Positions 36,301 through 43,955 are shown, counted from the first letter of the stretch. The stretch: 64,000 nucleotides of DNA from Aulostomus chinensis (GCA_037954235.1 JBBMOA010000017.1:347501-411500); one strand, 5' to 3'. Notes: generated from the sequence alone by a model not told the origin. Numbers and translations are program-made.

Positions 36301-38581
36301 ACTAGGGTTGTCAAAACCCTCAAAAGTGTATGTGCAAATATTCTGTTTAAACATGCATAACTTTGAACCTATTACTTTTTTGTATATTCTTCCAATCAAC
36401 CTCCTCCTGGAACCGTCACCTTATCGTGGTGGAGGAGTTTGAGTGCCGTCATGACCCCAGGAGCTATGCTGTCCAGGGCATTTTGCCCCTGGTAGGGTCA
36501 CCCAAGGTAGACTGGTCCTAGGCAAAGGTCCAGGCAAAGAACGGTTCAAAAGACCCTTCATGGAAACAAAATCTAGGAGTTTGTGTACCCTGCCTGGAGG
36601 GGCCCCGCCCTGGAGCCAGGCCCGGGGTAGGGGCCAGTTGGTGAGTGCCTGGTTGTTGGGCCTTAGCCCATGGGGTCCAGCCGGGCCCAGCCCGAAATGG
36701 TTACATGGACTCGTCCCCCCTTGGACCCACGAGGATGTCGTCTCTGCTTTTTGCGGATAACGTAGTCCTCTTAGCTCCATCAGGCCATGACCTCCAGCTC
36801 TTGCTGGGACACTTCACAGCTGAATGTGAAGCGGCTAGGATGAGAATCAGCACCTCCAAGTCTGAGGCCGTGGTCCTCAGCCGGAAAAGGATGGCCTGCC
36901 CACTCCAGGTCCGGGGGAGGTCCTGCCTCAGGAGTTTAAGTATCTCGGGGTCTTGTTCACGAGTGAGGGGAGGATGGAGCGGGAGATTGACAGGTGAATT
37001 GGGGCGGCATCCGCATCCGGGAAGAGGCCTTGGGGCCGACCCAGGATGCGCTGGAGGGATTATGCCTCTCGGCTGGCCTTGGAACGCCTCAGGATTCCCC
37101 TGCAAGAGCTGGTGGAAGTGGCTGGAGAGGACAGTCTGGGCTTCCCTGCTGAGGCTGCTGCCCCCGCGACCCGGACCAACCGGATAAGAGGAGGAGGATG
37201 ACGACTTCCATTTAACCTTTCAGTGACATCACAGTGTACAGTCCTCATGAAGTGTAATCCTCTGCAAAGCTAGAGAGCCAGTTAACATTCCAAAAGTCCT
37301 TAAGTACAGACACAATGCTTTCCTTACTTGTACTTTACTGGTCTTGATGTATTTTGGTTATTCTAAGACTGAAATATTACTCAGAATAAAATGTTTAAGT
37401 ATAAATGGCTTTACATTTTCATGGACAGCAAATATAACAAACTAGTCAAGTCAAGTCAGGTTTATTTGAGTGGAACCAAATCCCAACCAAAGTTCTGTCC
37501 TGACTCTGTCCAAGTAGAGCAGGTCCAGCACCTCCCTCCTTCAATGAACCTCCACCCAACAATTCTCCATCAGCAGCACATCCTGCAACAGCATCCACCA
37601 GAACCTTCCTTTACCAGCAGGAAGGTGGAGCAGATCCAGGATCAGTGGGGACGGAGAGAGAGCAGGAGAGCAGGACAGAGACAAAGACAGAGAATGGAGG
37701 AAGACAGAGAGACAGAAGGAAAGAGAGGGACAGAGATAAAGGGAGAGAAAGGAGGAGAGACTGATGGAAAGAGACAAAGACGGAGAATGGAGGAGGACAG
37801 AGAGACAGAAGGGAAGAGAGGGACAGAGATAAAGAGAGAGAGAAAGGAGGAGAGACTAATGGACAGAGACAAAGACAGAATGGAGGAAGACAGAGAGACA
37901 GAAGGAAAGAGAGGGACAGAGATAAAGAGAGAGAGAAAGGAGGAGAGACAGATGGACAGACGGGGACGTGAGCAGGTGGAGCTACGGGTGGCAGCTGGAG
38001 CCTCTTCAGATCTGGAGCCTCCTCCAGCAGCACCAGGATCTGGTCCTGATCAAAAGAAAACTAAATCTTTGGTCACTGTTGGGCAGATGAGATGCACTTC
38101 CTCTTACAGTGTAACACGTTTGGTGAAATAAAGAAGTTATTTTGACAAACTGTCCTCTGTAATTTCATTTTTCAACTAAACGCCCTCTCAAATTTACATC
38201 AGAAAACACATTGTTTCCAATTTCCTACAATCCACATATGCTTTCGTCAATTAATGTATGTGTATCAATTTTGTTATTATTGTCCATTTTTAGGAATATT
38301 TTCAACCATACCAACACATGCCAATTATAATTTTGAATAGAGATACCCCGAGTGACTTAGCCGGTTCATTATGAGGTGGAAGTAACTGTCTGCTGATGTG
38401 TGTCTTCAGGCAGGAGCTGATCTCGGAGCTGGAGGAGGACCAGAGGGAGCAGCAGACCTCATCACGCCTGGTCCAGGAGCACAGCAAGCTGCTGGAGGAC
38501 AACAGCAGACTGGCTGCTGACTGCCAGTCCCTAAAGAGCAAACTGGGTCTGATCAAGAGTCAGAACCAGCACCACAGCTAG
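8589..38581 (+). CDS. map3k7-like: TAK1 (MAP3K7)-like serine/threonine kinase, 14 exons
   Basis: TGF-beta-activated kinase family. In complex with TAB1 and TAB2/3 in the cytosol it phosphorylates MKKs and IKK, feeding the JNK/p38, NF-kB and NLK pathways. Exons: 8589-8654, 10158-10268, 10706-10771, 13948-13993, 14113-14251, 14951-15075, 15751-15879, 20157-20287, 23882-23966, 26655-26785, 26860-26995, 33340-33401, 36114-36229, 38410-38581. Together they make 1515 nt, 504 residues plus TAG, with all phases compatible. Visible kinase features are the glycine loop GRGTFG (25-30), VAIK Lys45, gatekeeper Met86, HRDLKPPN (136-143), DFG (157-159), activation-loop Thr166, Thr169 and Ser174, and APE (179-181). 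The numbering is uniformly human minus 18 up to there. The C-terminus (about 414-500) is the TAB2/3-binding coiled coil. Human TAK1 is 579-606 residues; this one lacks the N-terminal Ser-rich leader and about 80 residues of linker. Divergence in the kinase domain suggests a paralogue. Confidence 0.92.
9136..9985. repeat. 64-bp minisatellite plus degenerate TAG-rich flanks (intron 1)
   Basis: Five nearly perfect 64-bp units (catgatagtcgtggtatgtg and following) run from about 9191 to 9530. They fade on the right into degenerate gatagtagtggtacatg words up to about 9985. Minus-strand Tyr/His-rich frames here are repeat artefacts. The rest of intron 1 (8655-10157) shows nothing recognisable. Confidence 0.9.
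10158..10268 (+). CDS. map3k7-like: TAK1-like exon 2 (glycine loop, catalytic Lys)
   Basis: Residues 23-59. It carries AVGRGTFGVVFKAVW and DVAIK (Lys45, equivalent to human Lys63). Acceptor tccccag, donor gtactc; 37 whole codons. Confidence 0.93.
10706..10771 (+). CDS. map3k7-like: TAK1-like exon 3 (LRQLSRVSHPNIVKLYG)
   Basis: Residues 60-81, kinase subdomains III-IV, 22 whole codons. Acceptor ggttgcag, donor gtaagt. The sequence LRQLSRVSHPNIVKLYG is nearly identical to human TAK1. Confidence 0.93.
10929..13854. repeat. 34-bp minisatellite, about 86 copies (intron 3)
   Basis: The unit is gtgtagacacttctctccat followed by gacatcatctacgg, spacing exactly 34 bp (for example 11041 to 11075). Variation is confined to two spots: gacATC/gacACC/gacTTC and ctACGG/AAGG/ATAG/ACAG/GTAG. 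The units are otherwise almost identical, which implies recent homogenisation. In the right third a nine-unit (306-bp) higher-order pattern recurs, the gacTTC variant falling at about 13088 and 13394. It fills nearly all of intron 3. Confidence 0.96.
13948..13993 (+). CDS. map3k7-like: TAK1-like exon 4 (hinge, gatekeeper)
   Basis: Residues 82-96 plus one base: VCLVMEYAECGSLYN. Met86 is the gatekeeper. Cys91 stands where human TAK1 has the first Gly of EGGSLYN. Acceptor actcgtag, donor gtaagt. Confidence 0.92.
14113..14251 (+). CDS. map3k7-like: TAK1-like exon 5 (HRDLKPPN catalytic loop)
   Basis: Residues 97-143. The acceptor cttgtcaaag was chosen over the nearby ccacag because it restores NLLHSADP, aligning with NVLHGAEP, and the correct phase. 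It carries ASHAMSWCLQCAQGVAYLH and IHRDLKPP (Asp138 catalytic base). It ends two bases into Asn143. Confidence 0.92.
14252..14950. other. Intron 5, no recognised element
   Basis: About 700 bp. A short gggatgtgat iteration lies near 14480-14510. No mobile element or gene recognised. Confidence 0.6.
14951..15075 (+). CDS. map3k7-like: TAK1-like exon 6 (DFG and activation loop)
   Basis: Residues 143-184 plus one base. Cys156 precedes DFG (human Cys174, the site used by covalent inhibitors). Activation-loop Thr166, Thr169 and Ser174 match the human autophosphorylation sites Thr184, Thr187 and Ser192. WMAPEVFE follows. Acceptor tctcccag, donor gtgaat. Confidence 0.94.
15296..15595. mobile_element. 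Non-autonomous hAT element (MITE), 300 bp
   Basis: The ends are inverted (CAGGGGTC at left, GACCCCTG at right), flanked by a perfect 8-bp target duplication, GATTAAAC, at 15288-15295 and 15596-15603. An 8-bp duplication and CAGGG termini are hAT hallmarks. There is no coding capacity and there is an internal (CA)n near 15372-15398. It is inserted in intron 6. Confidence 0.88.
15636..15750 (+). promoter_or_regulatory. Tandemly repeated 3' splice-site copies before exon 7
   Basis: The intron end plus exon start (ttactcctcag then gcagtaactacagt) is repeated with a 38-bp period. Acceptor-like AGs end at 15674, 15712 and 15750. More degenerate ccccag copies lie near 15636 and 15245. The last copy is the true junction because only it continues into SEKCDVFSWG in frame. 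Confidence 0.8.
15751..15879 (+). CDS. map3k7-like: TAK1-like exon 7 (SNYSEKCDVFSWGIILWEV)
   Basis: Residues 185-227 plus one base, kinase subdomains IX-X: DVFSWGIILWEV, KPFDEIGG, IMWAVH. Cys replaces the human Arg in AFRIMWAV. Upstream decoy acceptors would add 38 or 76 nt and shift the frame. Confidence 0.92.
15880..17247. other. Intron 7, first part, no recognised element
   Basis: No exon seen. There is an A-tract of about 15 at 17099-17113 and a moderately GC-rich stretch at 16970-17060. Open frames on both strands (16598-17134 minus, 16704-16964 plus) resemble nothing I recognise. Confidence 0.5.
17248..17362 (-). repeat. Fragment of the dispersed teleost repeat
   Basis: Matches the 3' third of the element at 42829-43200 (gcttatccgttaagggtcg; ggtcaccagtccat). 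Confidence 0.75.
17410..18889 (-). mobile_element. Ty3/gypsy retrotransposon remnant, copy 1
   Basis: Minus-strand fragments show reverse transcriptase (MPFGRRND, then LMHIVLHGLDNIEAHIDDML; the expected LDD-type catalytic motif reads IDD) and RNase H (FVLHTDVSDRGIGAV). Frames are interrupted, so it is dead. It is almost identical to 21901-23256 except for a 12-bp indel, a few substitutions and a deletion of about 150 bp in copy 2. Its right edge is cut by a SINE. Confidence 0.8.
18890..18993 (-). mobile_element. tRNA-derived SINE fragment
   Basis: The reverse complement begins with a tRNA-like box A (ggctcagaggtagagcgg) and box B (ggtcgctggttcgatcc), followed by a family-specific body also found at 24540-24815 and 56015-56317. 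Only the head and early body are present. Confidence 0.8.
18998..19686 (-). mobile_element. pogo/Tigger-like DNA transposon with truncated transposase
   Basis: Inverted ends (ctgtaaattccggac at left; complement of gtccagaatttacgg at right) enclose about 690 bp. The minus-strand frame at 19073-19471 encodes the N-terminal helix-turn-helix of a pogo-type transposase (AFKLKAINLAVKDGNRAAAR, KFGINESMVRRWRRQ, RWPRLEKALEDWV). The DDE catalytic part is missing. TA dinucleotides flank both ends, as expected for Tc/mariner-type insertion. Confidence 0.75.
20157..20287 (+). CDS. map3k7-like: TAK1-like exon 8 (kinase C-lobe end)
   Basis: Residues 228-271: TRPPLIKDLPEPIETLMTRC and RRPSMEEVKNTMCHLMK, subdomains X-XI with the conserved Arg of RPSMEE. 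Acceptor gatccag, donor gtaaat. It sits between two long direct repeats. Confidence 0.93.
20363..20870 (-). repeat. Possible LINE 3' end (minus strand)
   Basis: The minus-strand end has a (tcaa)n-like tail after gacaataaac, typical of LINE 3' termini. No coding is recognised. Low confidence. Confidence 0.3.
20876..21860 (+). mobile_element. L2-like LINE fragment (reverse transcriptase)
   Basis: Plus-strand frames encode VPQGSVLGPVLFTLYLLPLG and the catalytic YADD (21058-21069) in HCYADDTQL. Downstream are degenerate thumb and C-terminal segments. Frameshifts and stops show it is dead. It lies in intron 8. Confidence 0.82.
21901..23256 (-). mobile_element. Ty3/gypsy retrotransposon remnant, copy 2
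   Basis: A near-identical copy of 17410-18889 in the same orientation, offset 4503 bp for most of its length, sharing the same broken frames. It has an internal deletion of about 150 bp near 23195. Confidence 0.8.
23257..23881. other. Intron 8, last part, unassigned
   Basis: May continue the gypsy-derived segment on the left. No confident homology and no exon until 23882. Confidence 0.4.
23882..23966 (+). CDS. map3k7-like: TAK1-like exon 9 (YFPGSDEPL)
   Basis: Residues 272-299 plus one base: YFPGSDEPLMLPHQSS and SGSSSATSTG. It aligns with human YFPGADEPLQYP and NSATSTG. Acceptor tttttccag, donor gtatgt. Confidence 0.92.
24035..24098. repeat. Short dispersed repeat shared with 37512-37571
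   Basis: The words gtagagcaggtccagcacct and caattctccatca occur here and at 37512-37571 with the same spacing. An interspersed family of unknown class. Confidence 0.6.
24100..26330 (+). mobile_element. RTE/Rex-type LINE, degenerate ORF2, split by a SINE
   Basis: In order: the endonuclease start FGTWNVTSLAGKK (about 24393), then after a SINE insertion CAYAPNSSSEYPPFLESLGT, VLLGDINAHVGN (about 25079), MTDFIVVSSDLLPYVLDTW and LSTDHHLVVSW; the linker region; and RT fragments VVPIFKKGD and SNYRGITLRSLPGKV (about 26000-26070). Multiple frameshifts. The catalytic YADD segment is absent. Introns 9 and 36229-38410 both contain parts of this family. Exact clade not assigned. Confidence 0.85.
24540..24815 (+). 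mobile_element. tRNA-derived SINE, near full length
   Basis: Box A-like gttcaggggtagagtggcgg and box B-like gtcgctggttccatcc are followed by the body (gaccatgtcaaagtgtcctt) and the tail ending gagtccatttaccattta. It interrupts the LINE at 24100-26330, so it is younger than that insertion. Confidence 0.85.
26340..26560. repeat. Unclassified dispersed repeat fragment
   Basis: Contains the words aaactgggagacggttccac and agctgaaggctctgg, which I associate with a fish interspersed repeat. No coding. Class not assigned. Confidence 0.4.
26655..26785 (+). CDS. map3k7-like: TAK1-like exon 10 (linker)
   Basis: Residues 300-343: GSFADYTMNSNRSDDNTEDR and ETLKSFEAKFPLQFKPSK. Weakly aligns with the human linker segment SFMDIASTNTSNKSDTN. 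Acceptor ttctgcag, donor gtaata. Confidence 0.88.
26860..26995 (+). CDS. map3k7-like: TAK1-like exon 11 (Ser/Thr-rich linker)
   Basis: Residues 344-388 plus one base: TPTLRTGLSRMSSGGSQSGH, then a Ser/Thr/Pro-rich run ending MTFSPT. Acceptor atctttag, donor gtgggg. The next coding exon is 6.3 kb away. Confidence 0.85.
26996..28420. other. Intron 11, first part, no recognised exon
   Basis: I searched for the human TAK1 linker exon segments (for example KPKRGHRKTASFGN) and saw none. No mobile element recognised. Confidence 0.5.
28425..28930 (-). mobile_element. Rex1/CR1-like LINE 3' end
   Basis: The reverse complement matches the 3' end of the LINE at 47000-49395: ctgttctcccgcctggcgtc, ccagaaggttccgcagcatc, then the AT-rich tail with caatgacaa. 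It is 5'-truncated, with only the 3' non-coding end left. Confidence 0.85.
29009..33332. repeat. 4.3-kb compound GT/GA satellite (intron 11)
   Basis: Roughly sixty units. Each is a (GT)n tract, a (GA)n tract (often interrupted by gagcgag) and a conserved non-repetitive core of about 40 bp containing gctcgtgatgattccaatga and tgataactacctattcgtg. GT and GA tract lengths vary unit to unit. Core variants (ccaGtg, acctacTtatt, one missing gat) are shared in blocks. Open frames of Cys-Val or Arg-Glu are artefacts. The last GT tract runs directly into the exon 12 acceptor. Confidence 0.97.
33333..33339 (+). promoter_or_regulatory. Exon 12 3' splice site preceded by a UG repeat
   Basis: The acceptor tgcgcag follows more than 12 GT units, so the usual pyrimidine tract is replaced by alternating U and G. 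UG repeats at acceptors are bound by TDP-43 and CELF proteins in vertebrates, and in human CFTR exon 9 such a tract promotes skipping. Effect here is inference. Confidence 0.75.
33340..33401 (+). CDS. map3k7-like: TAK1-like exon 12 (TNGLDSSIPMAYLKLDHQLQ)
   Basis: Completes residue 389 and encodes up to 409: ATNGLDSSIPMAYLKLDHQL. Aligns with human [20 protein letters not shown]. Donor gtgagc. At 62 nt, skipping would shift the frame. Confidence 0.93.
33590..34830 (-). mobile_element. L2/CR1-like LINE remnant
   Basis: The minus strand at 34601-34801 reads CEVPQGSIFGPILFTIDMPP, the RT palm segment of L2-type elements. The remaining sequence to 33590 matches the thumb and 3' regions in degenerate form. 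Lies in intron 12. Confidence 0.65.
34831..36113. other. Intron 12, last part, no recognised element
   Basis: No exon, tandem array or mobile element that I can name. Confidence 0.5.
36114..36229 (+). CDS. map3k7-like: TAK1-like exon 13 (coiled coil start)
   Basis: Residues 410-447 plus two bases: PLIPCPNSKESMAVFEQHIR and MAQEYLRVQSEIAQLVRK. Aligns with the human TAB2/3-binding region (CPNSKESMAVFEQH). Acceptor ttctttcag, donor gtaagt. Confidence 0.94.
36405..37195 (+). mobile_element. RTE/Rex-type LINE copy with large internal deletion
   Basis: The 5' terminus (cctggaaccgtcaccttatc) and 5' leader, matching 24100-24300, run straight into the late RT region: MSSLLFADNVVLLAPSGHDL, then MRISTSKSEAVVLSRKR and the terminal WASLLRLLPPRPGP. 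The endonuclease and most of the RT are gone. FADN replaces FADD. Confidence 0.8.
37440..38135. repeat. Dispersed repeat containing a purine-rich tandem block
   Basis: 37512-37571 is shared with 24035-24098. From about 37655 to 37975 one strand is almost pure purine: about three units of roughly 90 bp made of gacagagagacagaaggaaa and agagagaaaggaggagagac words. A 246-codon Arg/Glu-rich frame spans it but is repeat-driven and overlaps no splice logic. Confidence 0.7.
38410..38581 (+). CDS. map3k7-like: TAK1-like exon 14, terminal (coiled coil)
   Basis: Completes residue 448 and encodes up to 504, then TAG. QELISELEEDQREQQTSSRL and VQEHSKLLEDNSRL form the heptad-rich C-terminus that binds TAB2/TAB3 in TAK1. 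Acceptor tgtcttcag. Confidence 0.95.
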
Positions 38582-40600
38582 AACATATGGTTGGGACATA
38601 GCACAACCATGTCCCAGTGTCTTTGTTGCCTTTTGGACCCTCTTTCTCAGAAGTCTGAGAGGAATTGCTCCATGTACTGACCAAGAAGAAGGGAGGCCCG
38701 TTATCCTCGTGCATTTCCATGATGTTGGTTGAGTGCCAGTAGAGAGCTTGCTCTTCCTCTCCAAGGATCATTCTGCTCATATTTTCAATCTTGGTTGTGT
38801 GTCCATTTTGTAAGGTTATCTTTGTTCCTTCCACCTCGACCAAAAAGGTAAATCAAAGCAAGCTGAGCTTTTCAAAGAAAGATCCATCAATATCTTTTCA
38901 CTCAACACTTGTCTCCAATTCCTCCAGTGACAAACACAGAAACTAGTCAGCTGGTTTTACTACTTTATTGTTAGCTGACAGCACAACCACAGTGACTACA
39001 CTAGCTATTCTACTATTCTTATGTTTCTCCATCCATGCCACTCAAGTGGTGAGTTCAAAGTTATCATACAGAACGGCCACAGTAATGAGAAAAGGACTCT
39101 TTCTACTTCCTTTGGCATCTTTGAAGTTTGCATTTTGATCCAAAGTGGAAGAAAATCTGTCGCCAGCAACGTGGTGCTGTGACCTTGTATCCAGAACCCT
39201 GATTGATCTGCGTCCTACTTCACCCTCAGTGTTCTCACAACCTCCTGTCTTCCGCTGATGGAACTCAAATGATTAAATACACTGCTTTGATTCTGCATGT
39301 CATTACAGCACTGGCGTTCTCAGCCATCACTCAAATTTGAATGACAGTACTGTAGAAGTCAAATATTGATTTGTTCTCTTTAGAAAATGACAGTATGGCT
39401 CATACACCTACTTTGGTTGAGCACCAGCCAGATCAAGGCCACCCAAGTTTAACATGAATTCAAGTCCCATTAATTTGAACCCTCCACAGATGTTTCGGCG
39501 CAGTAGAAACAAAAAGATGGATTCAGGAGTACAAAACCTACAAAGGGTCATGGGGTTACAAGATAAATTTCCCTTTAGCCAATGAGATTTATTTTAATTT
39601 TGTTTCATTAAAAAGAACAAAAAGTACTACAGTTGTGATTTGTACATTGTATTCTATTAGCAGTTTGTCTTTATTGTGTTAACGGAAAAAGGAAGGCGTT
39701 GATATTATTGGCCAAATCACTTTAGACCAGTAGTAAAACGTGTTACCAAAGGAGACTGAGTAAAGAAAAGCTCTGTTGAAAGGTCGTTTTGAAGAGAAAT
39801 GAACCTGGCAATTTATTTTTTTATTTCCCCTTCCAATATTTACACACTGCTCCATTTTATTTCACAGAAATGTATTTACATTATTCTAAATTGCACTTTT
39901 TAAGGTTGAAAAATGTCCAGCATATGTTCTAATCCTATTTTTGTTTGGAGGTGTGCATGATGATTAGTAGCTTTGGGATGGATTGTTGTTCTGGCCTTGC
40001 TGGTTTCTTGTACAGTTTGTTTTTCATCTCAGTTTATTGTAGGACTCGTGTTCTCCTGCAATTTTCAAATGTACTGACTAAAATTATATGCTTCAGCGAA
40101 ACAGGCTTGTCCTGTTTTGTCACTTCATTTAATGCTAGTCTTTGACTACAAGCTTTGACTAAAGTGACTTGACCAGATCAATTCTATAATTCTACAATTT
40201 CATTGAGCAGACGCTTTTGTCCACAGATCAGTAAATAATCCTTGCCTATAAGGTTGTAGTGACTGTGTCTTGTTGCCATGTTCGTCAGGGATCACACCAG
40301 TGAGCCCCTTCTTTACCAAGGTTATGCTGTTGTTTATTTTCTCTTACACACACTGCTGCTGCCAGAAGTACAACAGCACCAAATTTGGAACGTGAAATTA
40401 AAAATAACCCATCGGAGTTGTTTGCCTCCAAAATGTGTGCATGTAACTTTGACCTTGACCTTTGACCACCAAAAGCTTTTCACCACATCCCTGAGACCCA
40501 GTGGACGTTTGTGGCATATATTAGAAAAATGTGCTCGAGGTGCTCCTGACATATCACATGCATGTGAGCTGATTGGACCTCCACATCTGACCAACAATGT
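38582..40600 (+). other. 3' flank of the TAK1-like gene, probable 3' UTR
   Basis: No further exon. No clear AATAAA; an ATTAAA variant lies at 39272-39277 and is a weak candidate signal. A fragment of a common fish repeat (gagcagacgcttttgtcca) lies near 40205. Confidence 0.4.
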
Positions 40601-40605
40601 TGTTT

Positions 40606-42540
40606 TTGGTTGTTAAAATGGTTTAAGTCCTACTTATCAGACAGGTTTCAGTTTGTTCATGTTAATAATGACCATTCAGAGTACAGCAGAGTCACATATG
40701 GTGGACCACAGGGTTCAGTTTTAGGACTGATTCTCTTCACTCTTCACATGCTCCCATTAGGTGACATAATCCAGAAGCACTCGATCAACTTCCACTGTTA
40801 TGAGGACGACACACAACTCTACTGGTCGATGGAGCCAGACGACACAAGCCAGCTTACTCATCTGCAAGACTGCCTGAAAGACATGAAATCCTGGATGTCT
40901 TCTAACTTCTTACTGCTAAATTCAGATCAAACTGAGGTCATCATGTTTGGACCTGAACCCCTCAGGGACACCTCTCTAACCAGATCACTACTCTAGATGG
41001 CATCACCCTGACCCTGAGGACAACTGCAAGGAACCTTGGGGTCATTTTTGACCAGGACCTTTCCTTCAGCTTCCACATAAAGCATGTGACCAGGACCGCC
41101 TTCTTCCATCTGCAGTATCACTAAGATTAGGAACATCCTTTCCCAGAGTGATGCTGAGAAACTGGTGCATGCATTCATCACTTCTAGGCTGGACCACTGC
41201 AACTCTCTCTTGTCAGGATGTCCTAAATACTCCCTAAAGAGTCTCCAGCTGGTCCAGAACGCTGCAGCCAGGGTTCTGACAGGAGTTAGAAGAGAGAACA
41301 CATCTCTCCACTTTAGCTTCTCTCCTTCCTGTAGGATCTAGAATCCACTTCAAAATCCTTCTGCTGACTCATCAGGCTCTCAATGATAAAGCTCCATCCT
41401 CTCTGAAAGAACTCATTAGTCCCTCCTGTCCTACCAGAGCACTCCGCTCCCAGAATGCAGGTCTGTTTGTGACTCCCAGTATCTCTAAAACAGACTGGGA
41501 GGTAGAGCCTTCGGGTACCGGTTCCTCTACTCTGGAACCAGCATCTCTCCATGGGTCAGAGAGGCAGAGACTCTGACTACTTTTAAGTCCAGGCTTAAGA
41601 CCTTCCTCTATGACAGAGCCTTCAGTCAGGACTGGTTCAGGTAGCTCTGAACCATTGATAGCTATGCTGCTACAGGCTGAGACTGCTGGGGGACACATCA
41701 GGTTACATGGAGCCCTTCCCTCCTCTCCTCTCCTCTCCTCTCCCCCTCTCTCCTCCTCTCCTCCCTGCACATTTTTGGGACTGTCATTACCATTACTTGT
41801 TGCACTTTGTAGTTTGGCCCTGGTGTCTCGCAGTCTCTCTGTGTTTCCACAGATCCACCAGAGCCCCGACCGCCGCCTGCATCGCCCCCCCCCCCCCTTA
41901 TTCCCTACTGTTACACCGGCCTGCGCTCCCCTTCCATGAACCAGTCTACCATCCAGTCCCCCATCAAGCTGGCTTGCTCTCCCTGCCTCCCCTTCCATGA
42001 ACCAGTCTGCCATCCAGTCCCCCATCAAGCTGGCTTGCTCTCCCTGCCTCCCCTCCCATGAACCAGTCTACCATCCAGTCCCCCATCAAGCTGGCTTGCT
42101 CTCCCTGCCTCCCCTTCCATGAACCAGTCTACCATCCAGTCCCCCATCAAGCTGGCTTGCTCTCCCTGCCTCCCCTTCCATGAACCAGTCTACCATCCAG
42201 TCCCCCATCAAGCTGGCTTGCTCTCCCTGCCTCCAACTTCCAGAAGCTTCCTTCTTCAGCTGTTATTAACATTTCCATGTTTCCTCCATTCTGTTATAAA
42301 CTGTTTTCTTGTCTGTAACAACATCTACTGTCCGTCTGTCCCTCCTGGTGAGGGATCCTCCTCCCCTCCTCACCCTGAGGTTTCTCCCATTTTTCCCTGT
42401 TAAAGGTTTTCTATGGAGTTTTTCCTCAGTCGATGTGAGGCTCTGAGGGCCGAGGATGTTGTTATGATGCCATGTGAAGCCCTTTGAGACAAACTGTTTG
42501 TGAAAACGGGCTATACAAATAAAATTGCCTTGCCTTGCCT
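40606..42540 (+). mobile_element. L2-like LINE, 5'-truncated, with 3' end
   Basis: The frame at 40610-40996 encodes FKSYLSDRFQFVHVNN, GPQGSVLGLILFTLHMLPLG and HCYEDDTQL. The catalytic YADD has become YEDD, so it is inactive. The C-terminal domain follows in broken frames. The 3' end has the typical gccctttgagacaaactg and ctatacaaataaaattg and a (gcctt)n tail. Confidence 0.88.
41934..42234. repeat. 60-bp tandem repeat, 5 copies, inside the L2 3' region
   Basis: The unit begins tgaaccagtctaccatccag and recurs every 60 bp with one or two differences. It lies between the L2 coding remnant and its 3' terminus. Confidence 0.92.
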
Positions 42541-42828
42541 TGCCTTTTAAGTCATCCTCAAGTCCCAGAAGAAACTCCTTGAAAGTCTCACTGAGGTATC
42601 GCATTATTGGCCTGGTGGTGCAGAGGTTAGGCTCTTCTACTCTTTAACAGACAGAAGAACCAGAACCTCCCCATGGCTTCATTTTCTTCAGCCTCAATAT
42701 GAAGCATCTTGCCGTTTGTCCAGTGGTCCTGTCAACCTGAGGACCTCATCAATGAACAACGCGACCAGTACATTACTAGTACAACATGCTGTCTGGCGAT
42801 GTGGAATTACTGCTCATGATGTTGTACT

Positions 42829-43200
42829 ATGGGCTGCGCGGTGGTGCAGTGGTCAGCACTGTCACCTCACAGCAAGAAGGTTCCGGGTTTGAGTCCCAGC
42901 TCGGGCGCGGGATCTTTCTGTGTGAGTCTCCATGTTCTCCCTGTTCCTGCTGGGTTCTCTCTGGTACTCCAGCTTCCTCCACAGTCCAAAGACATGCAAT
43001 TGGGGACGAGGCTGATTGATACTCTAAATTGACCGTAGGTATGACTGTGAGTGTGAATGGTTCTTCGTCTCTGTATGTTGGCCCTGCGATGGACTGGCGA
43101 CCTGTCCAGGGTGAACCCCGCCTCTCGCCCGTAGATGCTGGGATAGGCTCCACCCCCCGCGACCCTTACTAGTAAGGAATAAGCGGAAGACGACGATGGA
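42829..43200 (+). repeat. Dispersed teleost repeat, near full-length copy
   Basis: Starts gggctgcgcggtggtgcagt and ends in tactagtaaggaataagcgg. Complementary to 3565-3924. The strong conservation between copies and the absence of coding fit a SINE or a non-autonomous element. Confidence 0.85.
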
Positions 43201-43955
43201 CGGATGGATGTTGTACTACATAGACATCCACAGCTCCAGTGACTCATCAGCTTCATGTGCTTGGAAGATCCGAATTTCAGATCTGTTGAGTGAGTGGGAA
43301 CGCTTTGACTTGTCCAACACCATTTTGAGGTTTACAGAAACACTAACAAGATCCGTCTCGGTTGATGTTTCTCATACCAACTAGGACCACATTCTGTTTT
43401 GGGTTTGACCAAATATAAAATGCTTTGGAAGCTGAAATAGGTTCCCACCCGGAACCAAAAATAGCTGTTTTGAACCTGTGACCCTCGCAGGGTTGAAGTT
43501 GTTGAAGCAAGTGGGCAAAACGCAAGGGGTGAAATGCACTCCATGGAGGCGGCTCAGCAGCTCAATAATGTCCATTCGGATTGTGTCTTCCTGCTGTCGT
43601 GGTCTGCATCGGGTCAGAGTGCAGGGGATTGAACGAGATGCATGGCTGTTAACAAACTGCTTGAGGACTGTGATGTTTTGTGCATGCAAGAGACATTTTT
43701 AGCTACAATTCTACAATTCTACAATCTAATATTTCATTTAGCAGACACTTTTGTCCAAAGCGACGTACAACACAAGCAAGAATTTAGACTTAAGGAAAAA
43801 CCCATAGTAGCACTAAAGTGCTTCAGTTGTGATTTGGTCACAGGTACTGCCATCTAGTGGCAGAAGAAGTGTCGCCCCCCCTCCCTTTTTTTTTTTGACA
43901 AACATACAACATCACCCAACACAGTTAGTGCTACATAGTCACTAAGTGCTGGGTC
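43200..43955. other. Unassigned intergenic sequence with a repeat fragment
   Basis: At about 43735-43775 the words tagcagacacttttgtccaa and agcgacgtacaa belong to a fish-wide repeat 3' module. Nothing else recognised. Confidence 0.5.

Noticed and set aside
37391..38131. 246-codon Arg/Glu-rich frame
   Set aside because: Driven by purine-only tandem repeats inside an intron; no homologue recognised.
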